In this document: piece after piece, positions 1 to 9,465 of the stretch
Position numbering within the stretch: the stretch's first letter is position 1
How the letters are laid out: each line of letters starts with the position of its first letter
DNA from: Saccoglossus kowalevskii
Lineage: Eukaryota; Hemichordata; Enteropneusta; Harrimaniidae
Length of the DNA: 26,599 nucleotides
Reading direction: 5' to 3'
Assembly: GCF_000003605.2 (NCBI RefSeq)
Contig: NW_003108093.1
Location: 214,314 to 240,912, forward strand
Made by a program: the position numbers and the translations under genes
Notes under the pieces: model-generated
Told to the model about the DNA's origin: nothing
Databases searched by the model: none
What the model saw: the letters and a program-made list of their open reading frames with translations, nothing else

Positions 1-52
1 ATACATAGTTACACATTTACTCTCCCACTCCAATACATAGTTACACATTTAC
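1..52. repeat. 32-bp direct repeat, cut by window edge
   Basis: The 20-mer ATACATAGTTACACATTTAC occurs at 1-20 and again at 33-52, a 32-bp period with a 12-bp spacer (TCTCCCACTCCA) between. This looks like the last one and a half units of a tandem array whose left part lies outside the window. Confidence 0.75.
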
Positions 53-3000
53 CATAACGCTTTCTTTCCACTACACAGCAACCTTAGGGAAAAACAAAAA
101 TTATTATTGGCAGCTATCAACCAATTGAGGAGCTTGCAATTTTTTTGATTTTCAAGTTGTCATCTTTAAAATTGTGCGCGGAAGGGGAAATTACGGAATG
201 TCAGCGTGTTATTTGATGTGTAGCCGTGTATAGTGGAATATCAATGTGAATGTCCAGAGGGAGGTAAACAGTCCCGTGTGGCTGGCGAAGTGAAATTATG
301 AAGACTTGTATTCATGCGTTTCTACACTGACTACAGTGCGTTAATTGTATCAACATATATTGTTGGTAATGCGTTAAAATAATGGAGACCGACCACTTTA
401 GAGAAACTCTACCCCCGCGACCATCACATGCAGACCCTTATTCAATTTATCTTCTAAAAACACATTAGTTTATTATACAAGGTCCTCCATAATAGAACAA
501 AACTTGGCTGCACATGCTGTGTCTCTGTTTTCCTATAAATTTGATTTAGTACAAGTCACGCTGAAGGTGCCCAATTTTCATAATAATGGCTCATTGAAAA
601 GCCTGTCATAATGGACAGACAATGGTGTGTTGTCGTGTGCATGTTGTCTCAATGAATTGGAAGTTAAAAGGCCTATTCTAGTTGGGGTCATTCCTTATTG
701 TCCGACTTAAATATCCTTATTGACATGAAAATGGAATTATTCTTTGTTATTTGAATAAAAGTTTAATGCTCGGATAAGTGTAAATGATCATTACATTTTT
801 GCAAAATTGATTCCAAGCTTGACAAGCCATGGACGCTGCAACGCTCGTTTACTCTGACTCATGCCGGGGAAAGCCATATCAGTTTGCACTTCATTTACAG
901 AATAAAATGGGAGCAGTAGAGTTGCAATTTTAGTGCCGGAAACGCAGACTTAATCAGCATATTGATTTCTTATTTTCAAAGATTAGCAAGAGACTCAATT
1001 GCTGCTGACTTTCTCCCTGTTTCAATTGATTAAGTGTTAATTGAGTGATCAGCCACAAAACTAATGTACGGTGATTGTAGAATGAGTTGATAATGAATGA
1101 AACGAATGCAATGTGTCAAACGTACAAGGTGTTACTGTCCTTTTGATTTACAACTTCCTTGTATTCAAGTGTCAAATACTTCATTAAGTTATTTTGGTGA
1201 AAATATGTTCGACTAGAGTCAATGTGTGCAATTAAATTAAATTTGTAAATACTATGAGTCTACCTTATTTTATTAAATATGTTCAATGTCAACAAAATAA
1301 CCATGCTGTTCGCCAACTCACAGATGTGGTTTCTGTTGCTCTTGTCAGTTTACACATATGCATGTTTCTGTTCAATAACATTCGCCGTCACCATCTTTGA
1401 TGCACACCAAATTGTCCTTCTTCATTTAACCTCTGTCACTGCCTTGTCAACTATTTTTTTTTTCATTTTTAAACAAAATTAGACTAGCATAGTCACAGCT
1501 TGTACCTCATGAATTGATCTACTTGACAAATTCTGTCTTTGATTACCATAGAGATTGCAAAAAAAAATTGAATAATTGTGAATACTGTTGCAGATGAAAA
1601 ATTATTTTTTGATGGACAACCAACTTAGTTTTTTATCAAAAGTCTTAGCTAAATATTTTATATTTGCTGAGAAAATTTATAAATTCAGACTTTTTCATCA
1701 AAATAAACCAAGAAACATGTAACACCTTTTAGGAAATTAATCTAGTTAAAAAAAAAACTGGGGTAACCTAAAACTTGCCAGTTAATACCCTGTTTTTGAT
1801 TTAAGATACACAGTGATCCGCGACATTTGATATCAGGATATTGGATGAGAATTGTATATTTCGGAGATGAACTTTCTAAATCTTTGAAATTAGATAACAG
1901 GATTATGTGATTTGTGTATATGAAAATGAAAACATTTTTAATTTAATGTAATGGTAAATTAAATTATGTTTCTAGTACATAGATTTACCAAGCGTTGCTG
2001 AAGCTGGCCATCCACACCCATCCCTACAAACCTGTTCATGGTCAATAGGAAAAGCTGTATTTGAATTTGAATGATTTGATTGGGCATTCCAAAGAGCTAG
2101 ATCCACCAATCTGCATTCTTGTAACAAAAACTACAATCAATTTTGAATTTAAACGAGTAGATTTTGTTGTCTTATATCATACCATAGCTTACATGTAACT
2201 GACAAAAACATGTGACGTGTTTCATTTCCCTTAGAATTGGTCACAACACTAAACCTTGCATTCCATTTACCATGAAAATTCACCAGAGCGTACACCATTG
2301 TTTTTTTCTTTCATCAACAGTGAATCATAGAAAACCTGCTAAGGTATCATAGTGAGGTGACAATCAAATACATGGCTGGCAAGCATGGATAGAGGGTTGA
2401 TCAATAGAAACTCAAGGGGAAGAGTTGATTGGAGAAATTTATAAAAAAAATCTTTCCGGGAAAATTACAGAATATTGCTTTTTTTTTAAATGCACACATG
2501 TGTTTGATAGAGGGAGGCAAACTTTGTAGAGCAGTGTCCTGAAAATGAATAATTTGTATAGCTTTCTGTCCCTGTTATAATATGAATGATAACTATCTGA
2601 TAAAAAAAGCAAAAAATAAATAAAACGAGATTAGATTATATACCGGTATGGAGCATTTCATTTGAAGCATGGACGTATTCCAAAGATGCTATCATAGGCA
2701 GCGGAATAAGTTGCAATTGATCAGTTCATTCAAAGTGAACATTATAATTCATATGTTTCATATGTATGTTGTACTTGTTACAAAGGAAGTTGGAATTATG
2801 ACACTTTGGCATAAAATATTTCGAAAAGTTTCAATAAATAATTGTATTAAGCACAAACAAATTATTTTAAACAATCAATAATCAATACTCAAAGTAAAAA
2901 CAAGTTGATGATCTAAATCTACTACAAGTACAAATAAGAAACAATTTTGTCCCCATGTATTGCTAAGTGAGACCGGTTTTACGTTCAGCAAAAGTTTTCA

Positions 3001-5034
3001 TTCTTTATACTGACAGGTGTCGAAATATCTGCTACTTTTTGGTGTCTATGTTATCAAACTTTGTTATCTGTCTCATCTTAATTTACACCTTACATGCTAA
3101 CAGCAAAACATTAGATTAACTCCTAAACTAGCCATTATGTATTTACAACCATGGCTTTGTTTGTATGTAAATGACCAACAGAGCTGTCAAAAAGCTTGTT
3201 TGTGCAGGGGACTTGATTACCAATTCTAATCATGTCTCTTGTTGTTTCAAAGCTGAGCAACGAGGCCTTGGTTAGCTACCCCAACTGCATGTCTTATTTA
3301 TTACCGGCAGTACAACTTACATCGTCAGAGTACATTAACCCTCACCTTTGCAGCTCCATGGTGTCAATACTGTCACAGTTTTTTTTCCCCGAATCGCACA
3401 AATTTCATCATGTGAATTTCTTATTAAACAGAATGGCAGAGGCACTCATGCTTGCTGTGTTCAAGTACTGAATTTTTCATTCAGTGTGCTGTTCTGGTGC
3501 CCTGATCACCCATCCAGTAAACTATGACTTTGCATGTAATTAAAGTCACACAGTATCATGTGTAATTTCTTGAAAGTTGGAAATGTGTCGTATTAAATTG
3601 TTGTAAATATGTGACAAGCATGTATGAGAGGTCACATGTTTCTTTCTGTAGATTATGTTGATTTATTTATCCATCAACACTATGCAGTCTATGTATAATG
3701 GTTTGTTTCAAATTTCCAATCAAGACAATAATTTTAATTTTTTTTTAGAAAACTACTAATTTTACATAAAAAATGATGGTATTCAAAGTAAGAGTGAGAT
3801 AACATAACTATTGTCACAATCAATGATGTCTGTTTGTGTGTTAAAAAATGGGAATCTAAATAATACACTGTATGATTGTCTTTTTTCTATTCTGTTTTTT
3901 TTTGGCAGAAATTAACTCGTGTATGTTCAGATAAATCAATCTTTGAAAAATATTTATCACAAAACTACTTAATCAAGCAGTGTTAGCAAATTAATACTTT
4001 TTTTTATTTATGAGTATAGTAACAAATTGAGCAAAATGGAATGTGCAACCATTTAAAGTTTACAATCAGACATATTGCACATTGTCGCCGACTTAACTAG
4101 CTTTATGAACATTCAGGCTGCGTCTACAGGAAACTGCTTTTCACGGCAAATTGGTTTCTGAACTAGGAAAATTGAGAGGTAATAAAGAAACAAGACCTTC
4201 ATTCGTTGGTGTAATTGGAAAACAAAACTAGTGTTTATATGGTCCCTTACTTCGTTCCATGTGCTGACCTCACAAATGACCTTTTTATGACTATTATTTT
4301 GATGTTTTATGTAATATTGCACTATTTTTAAAAAATACTTTAGTATGAAGAAAAAGTAACTTATCAGCCACAATCATACAATCTTCCTTTGCTGAATGAA
4401 TTGATGTGATTCTCTTATAGCTTTACTCTCAGCATTTGCAAATTTAGTGATTAAATGGTTATTAAAATCTTGTGAAAGTTTCTGTGACAGCATGTTTTTA
4501 GAACTGCAGTTTAATTTTTACTGCTATGTAGTGTTACGATTTTGACTGACTGATTCTCGTAAAATTACAGTATGGTAAATTCTGTGATTCCTGAATGATT
4601 GCATTTAGTAAATGTGACATCATGGCTAGTTGCCTTGGAAACCAAGATATTTTTCTTTAATGACACCTGTCTGGGGAGTCATTTCGAATTTGTTTAACAT
4701 TCTGGAATATTTACCAAGATTGCAAAAATATTTGGAAACTTTATTTTGTGAAAGGTGCCCTTAAAACAATGGTTAAAATGGTTAAGACAGGTTGGTAAGG
4801 TAAGAACTTTAGTAGGGTTATAGTGCAGTGTGTGTACATACAGTAATATAATGCTGTATGTGAAAAAGGGAATTGATGTAAAACTATTAAAAGCTTGTCT
4901 TCTCTGTAAAATTAGATATTTCAATAAAGGAAAGTATGAAACAGATATACCATGTCAAGGTCAGAGTTCAATTTGTTGGGCCAATTGTAAACAATTTAAT
5001 TTCTGTTTTCCCAATTTTCTGATTTAATGGCTCT
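53..5034. other. non-coding AT-rich stretch, no exon found
   Basis: I read all frames for conserved motifs and splice-bounded exons and found nothing I recognise. The ORFs here are short (the longest is about 86 codons), with low-complexity or leucine/phenylalanine-rich translations typical of AT-rich non-coding DNA. There are many homopolymer A/T runs. Two parts, about 820-1090 and 2960-3560, are less simple in composition and hold clustered homeodomain-, octamer- and T-box-like words; I list these only as a weak regulatory idea in the findings. By position this stretch is probably intron of the PH-BEACH gene that appears at 22740. Confidence 0.6.
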
Positions 5035-5100
5035 TGTACAGACAATAGTTTGTTGCTGCGACTCCATGTACAGACAATAGTTTGTTGCTGCGACTCCATG
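5035..5100. repeat. two-copy 32-bp tandem duplication
   Basis: A 32-bp unit starting TGTACAGACAATAGTTTGTT occurs at 5035-5066 and, with no base change, at 5067-5098, followed by two bases of a third copy. Perfect identity points to a recent slippage or replication duplication. No coding role is visible. Confidence 0.95.
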
Positions 5101-6970
5101 TCTTTAGAACATTTGCCTTGCGGAATTGAAAGCATTTTCTAGTACATTGTAAATTATAAAGTGTGTTGTCATTTACACTTTAAACATGCTGGAATCACTA
5201 ACTGATTTATAGATGTATTGCTAAAATGCTCTATACCAAGTATAACATTTTTATATTCCTATGTGTTACATTGTAGTGGAATAACTACATGGATCTCAAG
5301 GCACTTCTTAGCACATGCACACTTCAAATTGAAATAATAAATTGGCTTGTTTAATTTCATAGTTTCAGAAATTTCATATTTGTATAACTTTCAGATTGAA
5401 CATCTTACATAATCAGCATTGTTTTTCAGCAATGTATCCTTGTTCCAGCAAATCATTGCTTATTTGTGTTCCACTAAAGCCGTTTTTTTCTTCTAGCTCA
5501 GTACCTCGAATGGTGCAGCTTCAGTGGCTACAAATATACATATATAAGCTTTATCTGGATAGTCATCTTGAACACTAAGTGTTTTGTTACCTGACAGATG
5601 CGGAAGTGTGTAATTTTCACCGTTTATCTTCCCTTATAATCAGCGCCCAGTATTATTTACTATAATATCATCTTCAACACATGTCAGTCGTCAAGGTTGA
5701 AACTGATAGTTATTGATTTGTTACATTGGAGGCAGGCAAAAAATAGACTAAGGAACTTGATTTTGGTGAGTATTGTATCATTTTATGTATCAGATTTGGG
5801 CATTTTCAGTGGGAATTGTTGGTTGTTTTGCAGACATATGGAAAATGAAATGCCACAAGCACCGCCACTTAATCAGTAAATCCCAGACTACGATCTGGAC
5901 ACTTAGAGCTTTATCTATGAAATCTGAATTTTTAATTTACTGAACTTAAGGCACTATTGAGAATAGCGCGTCAAGTAAAGCGTGTTTACACTGTGGTCAC
6001 TACAGTGACTTTGTTGAATTAACTTGTCAAAAGAAGAAGGGAAACAAAAACAGTGCTACTAGTTTGACCATGAATGTTATCAAAAGAAAGTACAAAATGA
6101 TCCGTTTTGACTGATTTGTTTCGTAACTTTGCTACACAATGGCGAACACTGTGACACCCTTTAGGGCTAGCTGTGTCGCTTTGTGAAGTAGGTGAAAGGA
6201 ACAAAAAAAAGCACTGCTTTGTTGGTTTTCTCACTTCATTTGCCTCATTCACCACTTGAAGAGAAGCCATCCAACACGTAATAATAGAAAAGTATCTTTA
6301 CGATAACTGCTCAGTGGATCTTGAAACTCTGCTTCTGTCTCGTTCTCCCTCATGCTTTTTCTCTCTGATCGGTTACCCAGTTTTCTAAACAGATACAAGC
6401 AGATACTTGAAACACACCTAAGTATGACATTAAGAGTAAATTCAGAAAGGAAAGTTTTTTGTTTTTTTTTGAGTCTCAAATCATTCTGTATGTTGAAGAG
6501 TCTGGCAGGTGGCCGTACCTTCATATCTTTTGTGCTACTGCCCTCCGCTACATATTGGGGCTATTCAAATCTTTTCACTTCAAGTGATTGTACATTTTGT
6601 AGTGTTCTATAAGAAAGATTACATTTACTGCCGTGATTTAATCGCATGAAGTGTGAACTCTTTGTTGCATTACATTATTATAATAATATTTTTATTTTTC
6701 TTAAAAAATAATTTTATTTTCAACCTGAGTAACCTGAAAAAAATATTTTAAAAGTAAATACCTAATTTATTTTTATATTTCTGTATTTTATCTTTGTGAA
6801 TTGATAATAATGGGTGTTTCACTGAAGCTTTTTAAAAGAACCACTTCATACTACGTTTTTTTTTATGCTGAACAGACGTTAAACCAACTGCCATACTTTT
6901 TCATTACCTGTCATTCTGATTGCAAACTGATCATCAATAACCTTGTTTTAGTATATAACCCAGGTTTAAT
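5101..6970. other. non-coding stretch, no exon found
   Basis: This is unique AT-rich sequence. ORFs on both strands at 6019-6612 overlap each other, carry no recognisable domain and have no convincing splice context. A small palindrome, GTCACT-AC-AGTGAC, lies near 5997-6010. Around 6118-6190 the words CTACACAATGGCGA and TCGCTTTGTGAAGT form a weak inverted pair, possibly an eroded element. Confidence 0.5.
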
Positions 6971-7050
6971 ATTTATTTATTTATTTATTTATTTATTTAT
7001 GCATTTATGCATTTATGCATTTATTTATGCATTTATGCATTTTTGCATTA
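6971..7050. repeat. ATTT / TGCATTTA microsatellite
   Basis: About seven ATTT repeats (6971-7000) pass into 8-bp TGCATTTA units with single ATTT interruptions up to about 7050. The 8-mer is an ATTT pair with one changed base followed by re-expansion. The reading frame across it (isoleucine/phenylalanine/leucine-rich, ending near 7058) is repeat-derived. Confidence 0.9.
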
Positions 7051-7468
7051 TTAATTAATTAAATTATGCATTATTAGTGAGGGCCATTATATTATTCAGA
7101 ACTAAATAAAATTAAGCCTGATCATTACGTCTAATTCACCAACATTTACATTGAGTTGATATATAGTCGCAAATAGTCAGAAACAGGTTCACCACAAAAA
7201 ACAATTAAATGTTGATACTTGTGAAAATACTGTAGTAAATGGGATCTTTAGGTTCAGGCTCCAGGCTGTGCACATTAGTTAATTGACATCTTTCCAGGTG
7301 TAATTTGTTTTGCAAGTGTGAATCACACTAAAGCCAATATAATAATTAACCAACATATTTGAGTCTACAATAAATAAAAAAGTTAAATAAAAAAGGTGTT
7401 ATGTACATCTTTTGACATGACATTGATCTAATAGGGTACAACATGAACGACATTGCACGTACAAAAAG
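7051..7468. other. unique non-coding spacer
   Basis: AT-rich unique DNA between the microsatellite and the 21-bp array. I see no gene or repeat in it. Confidence 0.5.
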
Positions 7469-8195
7469 TCTGTGTGTGTAGTACGTTACCCAGGGTGCAT
7501 AGTACAGTAACCTGTGTGTATAATACATTACCCAGGGTGCATAGTACAGTAACCTGTGTGTGTAGAACATTACCCAGGATGCATAGTATAGTAGCCTGTG
7601 TGTGTAGAACATTACCCAGGGTGCTTAGTACAGTAGCCTGTGTGTGTAGTACATTACCCAGGGTGCATAGTAGAGTAATCTGTGTGTGTAGTACATTACC
7701 CAGGGTGCATAGTACAGTAACCTGTGTGTGTAGTACAGTAGCCAGGGTGTGTAGTACAATAACCTGTGTGTGTAGTATAGTAGCCAGGGTGTGTAGAACA
7801 TTACCCAGGGTGCAGAGTATAGTAGCCTGTGTGTGTAGAACATTATCCAGGGTGCTTAGTACAGTAGCCTGTGTGTGTAGTACAGTAACCTGTGTGTGTA
7901 GTACAGTAGCCTGTGTGTGTAGTACAGTAGCCTGTGTGTGTAGTACAGTAACCTGTGTGCTTAGTATAGTAACCTGTGTGTGTAGTACAGTAACCTGTGT
8001 GTGTAGAACATTATCCAGGGTGCTTAGTACAGTAGCCTGTGTGTGTAGTACAGTAACCTGTGTGTGTAATACAGTAGCCTGTGTGTGTAGTACAGTAACC
8101 TGTGTGTGTAGTACAGTAACCTGTGTGTGTAGAACATTACCCAGGGTGCTTAGTACAGTAGCCTGTGTGTGTAGTGCAGTAGCCTGTGTACGTAG
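7469..8195. repeat. 21-bp minisatellite, 34 units plus a partial
   Basis: Thirty-four full 21-bp units run from 7469 to 8182 without one insertion or deletion, followed by 13 bp of a 35th. There are two unit types. Type T begins CCTGTGTGTGTAG and type B begins CCAGGGTGC; tails are either ACATTAC or ACAGTAR. Units 1-12 alternate T/B strictly, giving a 42-bp higher-order repeat. After unit 19 the array is mostly T, with B units only at 27 and 33. Hybrid units (14, 16, 24) combine features of the two types. Because 21 is a multiple of three, one + frame stays open for 253 codons (Cys/Val/Thr-rich), and shorter frames are open on the minus strand; I treat these as by-products. Confidence 0.97.
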
Positions 8196-8308
8196 AGATT
8201 TTTTTAGGAGTTAGAAAATAATAACAATGACAATTTTATTGGGTAATCTTGGCACCATCAAGTTTGATCTGAATTTTTTAAACATCTTATAAGACATCAG
8301 ATTTTACT

Positions 8309-8375
8309 GTTCACATGGTCATATTTTGTATATTTTATGCAATCTGTCCTATATGATTGACATGACCATGTGAAC
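8309..8375. repeat. 14-bp perfect inverted repeat (hairpin)
   Basis: GTTCACATGGTCAT at 8309-8322 is the exact reverse complement of ATGACCATGTGAAC at 8362-8375, with a 39-nt AT-rich loop. The right arm overlaps the first unit of the 30-bp array (CATGTGAAC), so the array seems to grow out of one arm of the hairpin. Confidence 0.85.
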
Positions 8376-8546
8376 CTTAATGAAGCCAGAAAGTCACATG
8401 TGAACCAGAATGAAGCCAGAAAGTCGCATGTGAACCAGAATGAAGCCAGAAAGTCACATGTGAACCAGAATGAAGCCAGAAAGTCACATGTGAACCAGAA
8501 TGAAGCCAGAAAGTCACATGTGAACCAGAGTGAAGCCAGAAAGTCA
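8367..8546. repeat. 30-bp minisatellite, 6 units
   Basis: Six 30-bp units, CATGTGAACCAGAATGAAGC followed by CAGAAAGTCA, in exact register. The first unit has TT for AG at positions 11-12, the second ends in G, and the last has AGAGTG for AGAATG. The inner units are identical. The unit is a multiple of three and opens frames on both strands (NEARKSHVNQ on +), but nothing else suggests a gene. Confidence 0.97.
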
Positions 8547-9282
8547 CTGACTTTGTGAAATTCTGTTTACTTGAAATTCTTTCAATCACCAAATCATGAA
8601 ATCAAACCTTACAGCATTTTTTGGATTGTCACAAAATACATTATTATTATGTAAATATACTTCAAATGACTGACACATACTTGAAACATATGACACTGTG
8701 AATATAGTATTACGCAATACATATTATCAAATCCACTATTCCATACCAACCTTTATTTGTTAATTCACATTATTAAAAAGAAGATTGTAAACTAATTTGT
8801 AGATTTTACTTCATGGCAACAAATAAATCTCTATCCCATTCAAATGATGTATGCTGACATTTCACAAGATTTTTACAAATTAAAAATACAAGTAATACGC
8901 TTCATTGATAATCACATGAAAGCCCCCATTACTGTACCCCCTAGTGATTGCTATAAGTCTTCCTATTTTTTTTTTTTCTTGATGCAATGCTCAGTGTTTG
9001 CCACAAACACTTATAAATCGCTCATCGAAATGAACCATAGTATTAACTCCGATATTTATGTTATGATTTCTGAAATGAGGAGGTGATTTATGTTGCCTGT
9101 AAAAAGTGACTTTCAAAATAATTTGGAAATTTGCAGAAATTACTTCTGATATATGACCTTTCAGGAATTCTTGTTATAGTTTATGGCATTTCTAGTTCAC
9201 AAAAAATACATTTATTTGTTGGTCATGATCATTATAAGTATTTTAGTATTCCTGTTATTTCACTAAATGAAAATTTCAAATA
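8547..9282. other. non-coding stretch, no exon found
   Basis: Unique AT-rich DNA. An 80-codon frame at 8844-9086 runs through a poly-T tract and has no recognisable motif, so I do not call it a gene. Confidence 0.5.
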
Positions 9283-9465
9283 TTACTGTAAAATCTGTAT
9301 TAGAAGCCGCTGCTTCTATTGAAATGGTACAATGCAACAGAGGGGTTGCGGCTTCTATTAGAGCATCTACACATATGAGAAATGGTTTTGGGTCTCAATT
9401 GTTCAAAAAGAATTGGTACGGCTTCTATTAGAGATGCGGCTTGTAATTTTCTAAATTTACGGTAA
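9283..9465. mobile_element. MITE-like inverted-repeat element (about 183 bp)
   Basis: The ends are imperfect inverted repeats: TTACTGTAAA at 9283-9292 against the reverse complement of TTTACGGTAA at 9456-9465 (9 of 10). Each end is followed about 21-23 bp inward by AAGCCGC (9304-9310; complement at 9436-9442). The word GCGGCTTCTATTAGAG or a close form recurs inside in both orientations (near 9299-9320, at 9348-9363 and 9419-9433). This is the build of an eroded miniature inverted-repeat transposable element. There is no ORF for a transposase, and no clear target-site duplication can be seen. Confidence 0.6.

Noticed and set aside
3232-3471. 79-codon + frame as possible exon or small gene
   Set aside because: Composition looks slightly more gene-like than its neighbours, but no recognisable motif, no family similarity and no supporting splice context.
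6019-6612. Overlapping minus- and plus-strand frames of 83-91 codons
   Set aside because: They overlap on opposite strands, contain Lys/Phe homopolymer-derived tracts and match no family I know.
7469-8195. CRISPR-like repeat-spacer array
   Set aside because: Units are contiguous tandem copies with no unique spacers, in a genome with spliced genes.
7453-8214. 253-codon + frame, Cys/Val/Thr-rich repeat protein
   Set aside because: It coincides with the 21-bp array; a unit that is a multiple of three keeps one frame open automatically, and minus-strand frames are open too. Neighbouring arrays with 26, 32 and 58-bp units are equally indel-free without being coding, so lack of frameshifts is not evidence of selection. 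No domain or signal peptide.
8370-8592. Frames on both strands with ten-residue repeats (NEARKSHVNQ; HVTFWLHSGS)
   Set aside because: Direct translation of the six 30-bp units on each strand; no sequence outside the array supports a gene.
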